Source: Pseudomonas sp. HMWF032 (GTDB taxonomy: Bacteria > Pseudomonadota > Gammaproteobacteria > Pseudomonadales > Pseudomonadaceae). Taken from it: a stretch of DNA of 64,000 nucleotides. The translations under genes and the position numbers were made by a program. Below the pieces are notes generated by a model, which worked only from the letters and a program-made list of their open reading frames with translations, was not told where the DNA came from and did not search any database. Of the stretch, positions 23,331 through 32,128 are shown one piece after another. The stretch is from the NCBI RefSeq assembly GCF_003060885.1, contig NZ_QAIG01000005.1:887776-951775 (forward strand), read 5' to 3'. Every line of letters begins with the position of its first letter. Positions within the stretch are counted from its first letter, which is position 1.

Positions 23331-24665
23331 TTAGAAGCTGTGGTCAGCGGTATCCGGATTGAGATCACTGATACCCAGCTTGCCAGCGGCCTGCTCGATG
23401 GCGCCAGTCTGCTTGACCAGTGCGGCGATGGCATCACGAACGATCTGTTGGCCTTCGGTATTGTCGGCGGCGATCAGCTGATCGAAGTGCTTGCCGTTGT
23501 TCGCGCTGTCGACCAGAGCCTGCAGCTTGCCTTCGGTGGCTTCGAGGTCGGCTTTCAGGGTGCTGTCAGCAGCGGCATCAACCTTGGCCACCAGCGACGA
23601 AAGGCTTGGGCCGGTCAGGGTGGTGCCGTCGACTTTCTTGTATTCGCCCAGGTAGACGTTGCGAATACCTTTGCCGTTGTAGAAGTGCGAGTTGTGGGTG
23701 TTGTCGCTGAAGCAGTCGTGCTCGTCTTCGGTGGAGTTGGCTTCCAGTGCGACCTTCATGCGCTCGCCGGCCAGTTCGCCGAGGGACAGGCTGCCCATGC
23801 CGAACAGCATCTTGCGCAGGCCATTTTCAGCTGTGTCGGCTTCCAGTGTGGCGCGGTAGTTGTCAGTCTTGCCGGCCTGCCATTGCACAACCATGGCATC
23901 GAGGTCGCTGACCAGCAGGTCGGCGGCGGCTTTGATAAAGGCGCGGCGGCGCTCGTTGTTGCCGCCAGTGGCGCCTTCACCCACGACGAAATCGCTGGCT
24001 GGGCGCTCACCGGCACCTGGGCCGCTGCCATTCAGATCCTGGCCCCACAGCAGGAATTCGATGGCGTGGTAGCCGGTGGCGACGTTGGCTTCGGAGCCGC
24101 CCAACTCATTCAGGCTGGCCAGCAGCTCCGGGGTGATGGTGCTGACATCAATCTTGTCTTCGCCGACCTGAAGCTCTTTGTTGGCAATGATGTTGGCGCT
24201 GGCGCCCGGGTTGCCGAGGGCGTGCTGGTAATCCTTGGCGACGTAGTCGATCAGGCCTTCGTCCAACGGCCAGGCGTTCAACTGGCCTTCCCAGTCATCG
24301 ACTACGGCGTTGCCGAAGCGGAATACTTCAGTTTGCATATAAGGCACACGAGCGGCCAGCCAGGCTTCGCGGGCGGCTTTCAGCGTGTCGGCGTTCGGAT
24401 TGGCGAGCAAGGTGTCTACGGCTGCTTGCAGGGTTTTACCGGTGCTGGCGGCATCGCTGAATACGGCCAGTGCCAAGTCTGCGTAATGGCTGACAACTGC
24501 CTTGGCGGCTGCTTCGTCGACCTTGCTGCTGGCGGCTGCCGGAGCACTGTTGCTGCTGGCTGCTGGAGCGGCCGCTTGATTAGCAGGCGCCTTGTCTTCG
24601 CCACAACCGGCGAGAGAGATAGCGATGGCGAGCAGGCTGGCAGAGGCCAGGGGCATACGAAGCAT
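23331..24665 (-). CDS. icmP: Imelysin (IcmP-like) outer-membrane lipoprotein
   Basis: The start at 24665 has AAAGGA 7 nt upstream and gives a lipoprotein signal ending LAGC. An Ala-rich linker precedes the imelysin domain with the hallmark GYHAIEFLLWG (His200, Glu203 in this numbering) and QDLNGSGPGAGERPASDF. IcmP (PA4370) is the insulin-cleaving metalloproteinase or iron-regulated surface protein of P. aeruginosa. Length (444 residues) and neighbours agree. A Fur-like box upstream suggests iron repression. Confidence 0.88.
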   Translation of the reverse strand: MLRMPLASASLLAIAISLAGCGEDKAPANQAAAPAASSNSAPAAASSKVDEAAAKAVVSHYADLALAVFSDAASTGKTLQAAVDTLLANPNADTLKAAREAWLAARVPYMQTEVFRFGNAVVDDWEGQLNAWPLDEGLIDYVAKDYQHALGNPGASANIIANKELQVGEDKIDVSTITPELLASLNELGGSEANVATGYHAIEFLLWGQDLNGSGPGAGERPASDFVVGEGATGGNNERRRAFIKAAADLLVSDLDAMVVQWQAGKTDNYRATLEADTAENGLRKMLFGMGSLSLGELAGERMKVALEANSTEDEHDCFSDNTHNSHFYNGKGIRNVYLGEYKKVDGTTLTGPSLSSLVAKVDAAADSTLKADLEATEGKLQALVDSANNGKHFDQLIAADNTEGQQIVRDAIAALVKQTGAIEQAAGKLGISDLNPDTADHSF

Positions 24666-24729
24666 GGCGAAATCCTTTGCAAGTGAGAGTGGAGCACCCA
24701 TGTGGGCGAGTGCAAAAACTGAAGCATAA

Positions 24730-24744
24730 TGCGAAAGATTTTCA
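24730..24744 (-). promoter_or_regulatory. Putative Fur box upstream of icmP
   Basis: TGCGAAAGATTTTCA matches the 7-1-7 Fur motif TGATAAT-N-ATTATCA at 10 of 14 positions. It is about 65 bp upstream of the icmP start, where a promoter is expected. icmP-type genes are known to be iron-regulated. Confidence 0.45.
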
Positions 24745-24974
24745 TTTTGCGCAAAGGATCGTTACGTTTTTTTCATTTGGATTGCTGGCGATCCTTATCT
24801 TTTGTCCTGGGTGCCAGCTGAATGCTGCAGGGCGTCATGTTCCATTCAGTCGCTGGTACGCCCGACCTGAGAGGGGTGTGGTCACGATTCAAACGTGAGT
24901 TGTGGCAAAACAACGTGCTGCCCAAGTTTCGCGAGGCGGGTGCGCTCAGTGAGCTTCGGTCTTTTTACGGTTAG

Positions 24975-25002
24975 AAAAAAGCCCGCCAGAAGGGCGGGCT
25001 TG
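24975..25002 (-). terminator. Terminator after bifA
   Basis: GCCCGCC (24981–24987) pairs with GGCGGGC (24993–24999) around a short AGAAG loop. On the leftward strand the hairpin runs into a T-run (complement of 24975–24980), and it lies just after the bifA stop. The rest of the 24666–25018 gap holds the icmP control region; I see no gene in it. Confidence 0.75.
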
Positions 25003-25018
25003 TCCGTGTGAATGAGCG

Positions 25019-27082
25019 TCAGAGCGTCGCCGGATTGGCAGTGTTGTTCAGGCGTCGTGCCTGCTTCAGATAGGCTGTTAATTCCCGTGCAGGCAATGGC
25101 TTGCTGTACAGATATCCCTGACCCTCGTTGCAACCTTGAGCCATGATATAAGCCTCTTGCTCAACAGTTTCGACACCTTCGGCGATGACTTGCATGCCCA
25201 GGCTTTTGCCCAATTGAATGATGGCGCGCACGATGGTGGCATCGTCCTCATCATCCAGGAGGTCTTGTACGAAACTTTTGTCGATCTTGATCTTGTCCAG
25301 GGGCAGGCTCTTCAGGTAACTCAGTGAAGAATAGCCAGTGCCGAAGTCATCAATCGCGATCAGCGCGCCGGAGCGGCGCAAGCTGAGCAGGTGCTGGGCG
25401 GCGGTGTTGATGTCTTCCATCAGGCCGGTTTCGGTAACTTCCAGCTCAAGGCTGCGCAGTGGCAATCGGTAGACCTGCATCAGGTTGTTCACGACCCGTG
25501 GCAGCTCTGCGTGGTGCAGTTGCACAGTGGAGAGGTTGACTGCCATACGCAGCTCGGTGAAGCCCTGGTCATGCCACTCGCGCAGTTGGCGGCAGGTCTG
25601 GTCGAGAATCCATTCGCCAATCGGGATGATGGTGCCATTTTGTTCGGCAAGCGGGATAAACAGATCCGGCGGCACAAAACCATGCTGCGGATGCTGCCAG
25701 CGCAGCAGCGCTTCGACGCCGACCACGCTGTGGTCGCGGTAGTCGACCTGCGGTTGGTAGACCAGGTGCAGTTGATTCAAGGCCAGGGCGTCACGCAGGT
25801 CTTTTTCCAGTTCGCGACGGCGGCGCATTTCGCTGTCGACGCTGGCGATGTAGAACTGGTAGCGGTTGCGTGAACGACTCTTGGCCAGGGTCATGGTCTG
25901 TTCGGCTTTCTGCAGCAGTTTTTCGGTGCTGTCACCGTCTTCCGGGAACAGCGTAATGCCGATGGTCGCGCGCAGGCGAACTTGCTGCTGGTCGAGCATA
26001 AACGGGTTATCGAGGTCGTCGAGTACGCTCTGCGCCAGTTCGGCGGCTTCGTAAGGCTGTTCGATATCTGCCTGCACCAGCGCGAATTGGTCACCCCCCA
26101 AACGTGCCAGCGCACCAAGGCGGCCACTGTGGCTGCGCAGGCGGTCGGACAGTGCCAGCAGCAGCTGGTCGCCGGTCTGGTAGCTGAATTGTTCGTTGAT
26201 GCCCTTAAAGTCATCCAGGCCGACGCAAAGCACGGCGACGCGGCGCTGCAGGCGGCCAGCATCTTCAAGAATCTGGTCGAGTTGTTGCTGCAGCTGCTGA
26301 CGGTTCGGCAGACCGGTGAGGAAATCATACTGAGCCATGCGCAGCAGGCTGTTTTCCGCTTCGCGGCGCAGGTTGGTGTTGCGTTCGATGGAGGAGAGCA
26401 GCTGGTTGGCGGTATTGATCCACAAGCCCAGCTCGTTCTTTTCGTTGCCCTTGAGCATGGGCAGCTTGTGTTCGCTGGGGCGATCCGGGTTGATATTGGT
26501 CAGGTGCTCGATGATCTTCGACAGCGGCTTGGTCAGCAGCCAGTGGTAGACCAGATACAGCACCAAACCCATGGCGAGGGCGCGCAGCACGCCAGAAATA
26601 AAGATGATGATCGAGTTGGTGACAAAGCTCTCGCCGTAGGGGGCTGTGTCGAGAGTGATGCTGAGGTCGCCGTAGTACTCGCTGTAGGGGCCGCGGCCGA
26701 CCAGCTGGGTGGTGAAATTCTGTTCCTTGCCGAGGATCGGATCGGTCAACCAGCGGGTGGGGATATCAACCTGTTCGCGGGCCTTCTCCGCCAGCATTGG
26801 CTCATTGGGGTGGCCGATGGCGGCCATGCGCACTGACTCGTGCTGGAACAGACCTTCGATGACTTGCATACCCATTTCCCGGTCGAGACTGTAGACCGCC
26901 TGGGTGGAAGGATCACGGAACATGCCGAGGATGCGGTGCGCGTCGTTTGCGACGGCCTGACGTGTCTTGTACACGTCGAAAACGATCTGCGCACAACTCA
27001 AGACCACGCCGACGATGAGTGCAGAGAGCAGCACCACACGAAGCAACTTAAGTGACAAGCTGTTTTTGAGTTCCAGCTTCAA
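25019..27082 (-). CDS. bifA: Cyclic-di-GMP phosphodiesterase BifA-like
   Basis: The protein has 687 residues, the same length as P. aeruginosa BifA as I recall. It has TM segments at about 11–31 and 155–180 around a periplasmic sensor domain. A degenerate GGDEF domain (GGDQF at 329–333) is followed by an EAL domain (EALLR at 457–461, with downstream DDFGTGYSSL). BifA degrades c-di-GMP and so favours swarming over biofilm. The GGDQF change means the cyclase half is probably a regulatory GTP site. It also keeps its usual neighbours, sodB and icmP. Confidence 0.92.
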   Translation of the reverse strand: MKLELKNSLSLKLLRVVLLSALIVGVVLSCAQIVFDVYKTRQAVANDAHRILGMFRDPSTQAVYSLDREMGMQVIEGLFQHESVRMAAIGHPNEPMLAEKAREQVDIPTRWLTDPILGKEQNFTTQLVGRGPYSEYYGDLSITLDTAPYGESFVTNSIIIFISGVLRALAMGLVLYLVYHWLLTKPLSKIIEHLTNINPDRPSEHKLPMLKGNEKNELGLWINTANQLLSSIERNTNLRREAENSLLRMAQYDFLTGLPNRQQLQQQLDQILEDAGRLQRRVAVLCVGLDDFKGINEQFSYQTGDQLLLALSDRLRSHSGRLGALARLGGDQFALVQADIEQPYEAAELAQSVLDDLDNPFMLDQQQVRLRATIGITLFPEDGDSTEKLLQKAEQTMTLAKSRSRNRYQFYIASVDSEMRRRRELEKDLRDALALNQLHLVYQPQVDYRDHSVVGVEALLRWQHPQHGFVPPDLFIPLAEQNGTIIPIGEWILDQTCRQLREWHDQGFTELRMAVNLSTVQLHHAELPRVVNNLMQVYRLPLRSLELEVTETGLMEDINTAAQHLLSLRRSGALIAIDDFGTGYSSLSYLKSLPLDKIKIDKSFVQDLLDDEDDATIVRAIIQLGKSLGMQVIAEGVETVEQEAYIMAQGCNEGQGYLYSKPLPARELTAYLKQARRLNNTANPATL

Positions 27083-27337
27083 GTGACGGTTCCTTGTTAG
27101 AGGCCTTTGGCGTCAGACGCTAGTGAGTATTGGCAAAGTCGCGCTTGCAGTCAAAGGGCCATTATCAAAGTTTGTCGAACAAACTTTTGTGTCGTGATGG
27201 CGCGGATGCTAGCGGACATAAGAGTAAGTTGCACTGTCTCGGTGCATGCGCTGTGCTGCTGCGGCTTGCCAGCTACTCGTTTTTTCTTGGCATGAGAGTT
27301 GCCACACCTCCGGCACTCACCGTGCGGGGGATATGCA

Positions 27338-28633
27338 ATGAAAACTCGACTGTCAGGAATAGCTGCGTTTGCCGTATCGCCACTGGCTCAGGCGGCCAGC
27401 GATGATGCGATCAATACGGCCTGGTTGGTGCTGGCCAGCGTGTTGGTGTTTTTCATGCAGGCTGGTTTTGCCTTGCTGGAAAGCGGAATGTCGCGGGCGA
27501 AGAATGCCGTTAACGTGATGATGAAGAACTACATGGACGGTTGCGTCGGCGGCATTACATTCTGGTTGTTCGGTTTCGGTCTGATGTTCGGCAGCAACAT
27601 CACCGGCTGGTTCGGCATGAGTCATTTTGCGCCGCACGATGGCGAGCCCTGGGATTTCACCTTTCTGCTATTTCAGATGATGTTCGCGGCCACGGCAGCA
27701 ACCATCGCCAGTGGCGCCATGGCCGAGCGCACGCGTTACTCGGCCTATTTGATCGGCGCGGTGGTGATCAGCGGGTTTATTTACCCGGTGTTCGGCAGCT
27801 GGGTGTGGAGCGGCATATACGGTGGCCAGGGGTGGTTGGCGGCCCTGGGCTTTATCGACTTTGCCGGCTCCACTGTGGTGCACAGCGTCGGCGCCTGGTG
27901 TGCGCTGGCCGGTATTCTGGTGCTGGGGCCGCGTCTGGGGCGTTTTGCTGCGGACGGTGCGCCGCGCAGCATTCCTGGGCACAACCTAAGCCTGGTCGCG
28001 CTGGGCGGTTTCATCCTTTGGTTTGGCTGGTTTGGCTTTAACGCCGGCAGCAGCCTGGGGATAAATGTCAGCCTCGGGCTGATTGCCCTGAATACCCACC
28101 TGGCGGCGTCGGCCGGAGCACTGGGTGCATTTCTGGCGCAGCGCAGCACCTCCAGCCCGGTGCTGTTGACTACCACGGTGAACGGTTCGCTCGGTGGTTT
28201 GGTCGGCATCACCGCCGGTTGCGCGACGATGTCGCCGCTGTTTGCCCTGCTGACCGGGCTGGTGGCCGGTGGTGTGGTGGTGTTCGGGATGCGCCTGCTG
28301 GAGCGCTGGCAACTGGATGACGTGGTCGGTGCGATACCGGTGCATGGTTTTGCCGGGGTCTGGGGCACGCTGGCGGCTGGGCTGTTCTTCAGTGGCGACC
28401 TGTTCAATTGGTCACGGGTTGGGGTGCAGTTGCTGGGTGCCGGGGTCGCGTTTGTCTGGGCGTTCCCGCTGGCGTTGATGCTTTACCTGTTATTGGCGAA
28501 AACCCTCGGCCTGCGCACCTCTTCGCAACATGAGCAGCGTGGCCTGGATTATGCCGAACATGCTGAGGTGGGCTATCCCGAGTTCAACCTGGCGGTGACC
28601 TTCGACAGTAACGACCTGCCGAGGAGGGTGTGA
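27338..28633 (+). CDS. amt: Ammonium transporter (Amt family)
   Basis: The start at 27338 gives a protein of 431 residues with an N-terminal cleavable-looking signal (ending AQAAS) and about 11 membrane helices. The conserved pore twin histidines are His182 (TVVHSVGAW) and His336 (IPVHGFAGVWG). FGFNAGSSL and a C-terminal cytoplasmic tail are also typical. It conducts ammonia/ammonium across the inner membrane. No glnK gene is adjacent. Instead, a 214-residue unknown gene follows after 1 nt, so this may be a specialised Amt rather than the glnK-linked AmtB. Confidence 0.92.
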   Translation: MKTRLSGIAAFAVSPLAQAASDDAINTAWLVLASVLVFFMQAGFALLESGMSRAKNAVNVMMKNYMDGCVGGITFWLFGFGLMFGSNITGWFGMSHFAPHDGEPWDFTFLLFQMMFAATAATIASGAMAERTRYSAYLIGAVVISGFIYPVFGSWVWSGIYGGQGWLAALGFIDFAGSTVVHSVGAWCALAGILVLGPRLGRFAADGAPRSIPGHNLSLVALGGFILWFGWFGFNAGSSLGINVSLGLIALNTHLAASAGALGAFLAQRSTSSPVLLTTTVNGSLGGLVGITAGCATMSPLFALLTGLVAGGVVVFGMRLLERWQLDDVVGAIPVHGFAGVWGTLAAGLFFSGDLFNWSRVGVQLLGAGVAFVWAFPLALMLYLLLAKTLGLRTSSQHEQRGLDYAEHAEVGYPEFNLAVTFDSNDLPRRV

Positions 28634-28634
28634 C

Positions 28635-29279
28635 ATGAGCCTGGCAACTCGCCGACGGGCGATCTACACCGGCCTGGCCGGGCACTTTGCTGAAGACGAA
28701 CTGCTGGCTGTGCTGGCCCTGTGGGAAAACAAATACGCCGACAAACCGCCGTTCGCTCTAAATGAGTTTCTCGGTGAAGTGGCGGCGACCTGCGAGCGCA
28801 AGTTGGAGCGTACCAAGCTCTACCGCGAGCTGGTGGGGGCGCTAACCGGCCCGTTATCAGCCTTGCTGCCGGACCCGGAACCGCAGTTGCTCAGCTGGCG
28901 GCAGCGGATGGGCGTGGCGGCACCGCTACGGGTTGGCACGGATAGCCAAGCACGGCATACCTTCGAGGCGCTGAGCCGCGTGCTGTTCAATGCGCTCGAC
29001 GCCGGGTTGCTGCCACGCCTGCAACATTTCGTTGCGGGTAACCTGAGCAATTTAAGTGGCAGCAATGTGCAGCGCCTGCGCGTGCGGGCCTGGCTGGAGC
29101 AGGGCGCTGAACTGGAACCGGCCGGCCTGGGGCTGGAGCAGCTACGGCAGTTGCTCAACCTGCTGTACATCGGGTTGTGTGAATACCTGGGGCCGGTGGT
29201 GGCTGATCAGCGTCTGACTCATGCGGTGCAGCAGGTCGAGGCGTTGCACCTGGCCTTGGCGCCGCGCAAGCTGTTGTAA
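28635..29279 (+). CDS. Unknown protein co-transcribed with amt
   Basis: This 214-residue protein begins 1 nt after the amt stop. It is mostly helical, for example GLAGHFAEDELLAVLALWENKYA near the N-terminus, with an Arg/Leu-rich second half and QLRQLLNLLYIGLCEYLGPVVAD. No signal, cysteine cluster or catalytic motif is visible. I do not recognise the family. Its tight coupling suggests a cytoplasmic partner of the transporter. A terminator follows. Confidence 0.7.
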   Translation: MSLATRRRAIYTGLAGHFAEDELLAVLALWENKYADKPPFALNEFLGEVAATCERKLERTKLYRELVGALTGPLSALLPDPEPQLLSWRQRMGVAAPLRVGTDSQARHTFEALSRVLFNALDAGLLPRLQHFVAGNLSNLSGSNVQRLRVRAWLEQGAELEPAGLGLEQLRQLLNLLYIGLCEYLGPVVADQRLTHAVQQVEALHLALAPRKLL

Positions 29280-29295
29280 ACCGCTGGTGCAGAAA

Positions 29296-29329
29296 ACAAG
29301 AAACCCGGCACAGGGCCGGGTTTCTTGTT
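29296..29329. terminator. Bidirectional terminator between amt operon and sodB
   Basis: AACAAGAAACCCGG (29296–29309) pairs with CCGGGTTTCTTGTT (29316–29329) around a short loop. The stem is AT-rich at its base. It lies between two converging transcripts and probably ends both. Confidence 0.82.
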
Positions 29330-29345
29330 ATTCGGGAGCGCTGAC

Positions 29346-29927
29346 TTAGGCGGCGTAGTTTTTCGCTACGAAGTCCCAGTTGACCAGGTTCCAGAACGCC
29401 TCAACATACTTCGGACGCAGGTTGCGGTAGTCGATGTAGTAGGCGTGCTCCCAGACGTCGCAGGTCAGCAGCGGGGTGTCGCCGCTGGTCAGCGGGCAGC
29501 CGGCGCCGATGGTGCTGGCCAGGGCCAGAGAACCGTCAGCCTTCTTCACCAGCCAGCCCCAGCCGGAACCGAAGGTGCCGATGGAAACCTTGCTGAATTC
29601 TTCCTTGAACTTGTCGAAGGAACCGAAGGCTGCGTTGATGGCGTCAGCCAGAGCACCTGTCGGTTGGCCACCGGCGTTAGGCGCCAGGCAGTTCCAGTAG
29701 AAGGTGTGGTTCCAGACCTGAGCGGCGTTGTTGAAGATGCCGCCGGACGAAGTCTTGACGATTTCTTCCAGGGTTTTGCCTTCGAACTCGGTGCCTGGAA
29801 CCAGGTTGTTCAGGTTCACGACATAGGTGTTGTGGTGCTTGTCGTGGTGGAATTCCAAGGTTTCCTTGGAAATATGCGGCTGCAGGGCGTCATGTGCGTA
29901 AGGCAGCGGCGGCAATTCGAAAGCCAT
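29346..29927 (-). CDS. sodB: Superoxide dismutase [Fe]
   Basis: This 193-residue cytoplasmic enzyme dismutates superoxide. [11 protein letters not shown] supplies the first metal His pair, and [13 protein letters not shown] carries the metal Asp/His and the Fe/Mn-SOD signature. The N-terminus [19 protein letters not shown] is typical of bacterial FeSOD. sodB follows bifA in P. aeruginosa too (PA4366). The start is fixed by AGGAGATAA just upstream. Confidence 0.95.
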   Translation of the reverse strand: MAFELPPLPYAHDALQPHISKETLEFHHDKHHNTYVVNLNNLVPGTEFEGKTLEEIVKTSSGGIFNNAAQVWNHTFYWNCLAPNAGGQPTGALADAINAAFGSFDKFKEEFSKVSIGTFGSGWGWLVKKADGSLALASTIGAGCPLTSGDTPLLTCDVWEHAYYIDYRNLRPKYVEAFWNLVNWDFVAKNYAA

Positions 29928-30114
29928 GGTTTATCTCCTAATCAGGTCAGGTGCGGTGTGCGCGAAGCCGATCACGGGCGGCCATCTCAGCGGCGTGAGT
30001 TATCTCTTTGCGCCGCAAGCCCTGAATCATAGCACTGGCCCTACGGCTTAAACACGCGGCAACTGTGTGGAAAACCAACTCGGCGCGCTCTGTGCCGGCG
30101 TGCGGCAATGCTGC

Positions 30115-30726
30115 TCAGCCCAGTTGGCCGCCGCTGAGTAACTGCCAGGCAATGCTGAACATCATCAGGGCTACGCCCAGGTCGATAACCCGCCAGGTGC
30201 TGGGGCGCGCCAGCCAGGGTGCGAGCCAGGCGGCGCCCAGGGCCAGGCAGAAGAACCAGATTAATGATGCGCTGGCCGCACCCAGCGCATAGGCACCCGG
30301 TACCGGTTGCTGTGCGCCCAGTGAGCCGATCAGCAGTACCGTGTCGAGGTAAACATGCGGGTTGAGCAAGGTCACCGCCAGAGCCGCCAGCAGCACTGCC
30401 TGGCGTGAGCGCGGGCCGCTTTCACTGGCCTGATTCAGTGCTTGTGGGCGGCTGGCACGGATCAGCGCCTGAGTGCCATACCAGAGCAGGAAAGCCGCGC
30501 CGCCCCAGCGGGCGATGCCCAGCAGCAGCGGGCTTTGCGCCAGCACAGCGGCCAGGCCGAACACCCCGGCGGCCACCAGTAGGGCGTCGCAGACCACACA
30601 GAGCAGCGCCACGGGCAGGTGATGCTCGCGGCGCAGGCTTTGCGCCAGGACGAAGGCGTTTTGTGCGCCGAGGGCGATGATCAGTCCGGCGGCGATCAGT
30701 AATCCGTTGCTATAACTTTGCCACAT
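30115..30726 (-). CDS. LysE/ArgO family amino-acid exporter
   Basis: The 203-residue membrane protein has six or so TM segments. It has the LysE-family opening GLIIALGAQNAFVLAQSLRREH and the central TLLNPHVYLDTVLLIGSLG motif. LysE/ArgO transporters export arginine or lysine when these accumulate. It forms an operon with an upstream ACT-domain protein (5-bp gap), divergent from an ArgP-like regulator. That matches the argP–argO pairing known in Enterobacteria and Pseudomonas. Confidence 0.9.
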   Translation of the reverse strand: MWQSYSNGLLIAAGLIIALGAQNAFVLAQSLRREHHLPVALLCVVCDALLVAAGVFGLAAVLAQSPLLLGIARWGGAAFLLWYGTQALIRASRPQALNQASESGPRSRQAVLLAALAVTLLNPHVYLDTVLLIGSLGAQQPVPGAYALGAASASLIWFFCLALGAAWLAPWLARPSTWRVIDLGVALMMFSIAWQLLSGGQLG

Positions 30727-30731
30727 CTCGG

Positions 30732-31133
30732 TTACTCCGCCTGTGCACTGAGTTGTTGCAGAACAGCCTGCGCGCGCGGCCCGTCGGCATGGGCGACGAA
30801 CAGGTGATCGTGGTAGTAGCCGGCGATCACGTTGCAGCTGATCCCGGCTTGCGCCAGAGCGCTGGCGACAGCCGCCGTCAAACCCACGGCTTCGAGAGCC
30901 GAATGCACATGCAGTGTCAGCCAGGCGGCCACATAGCTGTATGGCAGGCGCAGTTGCTCTGCCTGCAGGCGCGGCAGAATCACGCTGAGGCCCTCGGCTT
31001 CCTGAAAACTGCCCAGTGGTTGTATGCCTTGCAGCTGCGTGGCATCGCTCAGGCTACAGAACACGTAAGCACCTTCGTTCAGCTGTGGACTCATGCTGCG
31101 CAGCAAGGTTGTCAGTGAGGTTTCGCCGGCCAT
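30732..31133 (-). CDS. ACT-domain protein
   Basis: The 133-residue protein is a double ACT-like module of the DUF2241/ACT_7 type (LRSMSPQLNEGAYVFCSLSD..., then YVAAWLTLHVHSALEAVGLTAAVASALAQAGISCNVIAGYYHDHLFV). These small proteins are presumed amino-acid sensors. Encoded immediately before the exporter, it may sense arginine/lysine for transport or transcription. This is inferred from context. Confidence 0.85.
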   Translation of the reverse strand: MAGETSLTTLLRSMSPQLNEGAYVFCSLSDATQLQGIQPLGSFQEAEGLSVILPRLQAEQLRLPYSYVAAWLTLHVHSALEAVGLTAAVASALAQAGISCNVIAGYYHDHLFVAHADGPRAQAVLQQLSAQAE

Positions 31134-31232
31134 GCGGATTGCCTTGTTCAGAGTGGTGATGCTGGTCAGTTTGCTGTGGCTGGGTATATAAGAGAAACCA
31201 ATAATCCTGATTGCCCATTAGGAAATCTTATT

Positions 31233-32126
31233 TTGCTCGATTACAAGTTACTCGCCGCCCTGGCTGCGGTTGTGGAGCAGGCTGGTTTCGAACGAGCGGC
31301 GCAGGTACTGGGGCTGTCGCAGTCGGCTGTGTCGCAGCGGATCAAGCTGCTGGAGGCGCGTGTCGGTCAGCCGGTGCTGGTGCGTGCGGTGCCGCCAGCG
31401 CCCACGGAAATCGGCCGGCGTCTACTTAACCATGTGCAGCAGGTGCGTCTGTTGGAACGTGATATTCAGGCGCAGGTGCCGGCACTGGATGAAGGCGGCA
31501 TGCCGGAGCGCCTGCGCATTGCCCTGAATGCGGACAGCCTGGCCACCTGGTGGGCGGCTGCGGTTGGGGTGTTCTGTAGCGAACAGCGCCTGTTGCTGGA
31601 CTTGGTAGTGGAGGATCAGGAGGTCGGTCTCAAGCGCATGCGCGCTGGCGAGGTGGCGGCCTGTGTGTGTGCCAGCGAGCGTCCGGTGGCCGGAGCGCGG
31701 GCCATGCTGCTGGGAGCGATGCGTTACCGGGCGTTGGCCAGCCCGGCCTTTATCGCCCGGCACTTCCCTGATGGGGTAAATGCACAGACGTTGGCCCATG
31801 CGCCGGCCATTGTCTTTGGTCCGGATGATTTGCTGCAGCATCGCTATTTGTCCGGGCTGGGTGTGGAGGGCGGTTTTGCCCACCACTTGTGCCCTTCGTC
31901 CGAGGGCTTTATCCGCCTGGCGTTGGCCGGTTTTGGTTGGGGCCTGATTCCCGAGTTGCAGGTGCAGGGCGAACTGGCGCGCGGAGAACTGGTTGAGCTG
32001 CTCGCCGAGCAGCCGATTGATGTGCCGCTCTACTGGCATCATTGGCGTAATGGTGGCGAGCTGCTTAACCAGTTGACGCAGCACCTGGCGCAGGCGGCAG
32101 GCAAGAGTCTGGTGGCGTTACTGTGA
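31233..32126 (+). CDS. argP: LysR-type regulator ArgP (IciA)
   Basis: The start is the TTG at 31233: AGGAA lies 8 nt upstream and it gives exactly 297 residues, the usual ArgP length, with the typical opening LDYKLLAALAAVVEQAGFERAAQ. The upstream ATG at 31176 is in frame but lies in the promoter region. The protein has an N-terminal LysR HTH and an effector domain. ArgP activates arginine/lysine export genes, and the divergent ACT–LysE operon is the expected target. Its stop overlaps nothing, but the converging next gene ends only 2 bp away. Confidence 0.88.
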   Translation: MLDYKLLAALAAVVEQAGFERAAQVLGLSQSAVSQRIKLLEARVGQPVLVRAVPPAPTEIGRRLLNHVQQVRLLERDIQAQVPALDEGGMPERLRIALNADSLATWWAAAVGVFCSEQRLLLDLVVEDQEVGLKRMRAGEVAACVCASERPVAGARAMLLGAMRYRALASPAFIARHFPDGVNAQTLAHAPAIVFGPDDLLQHRYLSGLGVEGGFAHHLCPSSEGFIRLALAGFGWGLIPELQVQGELARGELVELLAEQPIDVPLYWHHWRNGGELLNQLTQHLAQAAGKSLVALL

Positions 32127-32128
32127 AC

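Noticed and set aside
23277-24686. Plus-strand frame of 469 residues
   Set aside because: It is antisense to icmP, whose lipoprotein signal and imelysin motif are clear.
24677-24898. Small plus-strand frame between icmP and bifA
   Set aside because: It has no ribosome site or recognisable pattern and overlaps the icmP control region.
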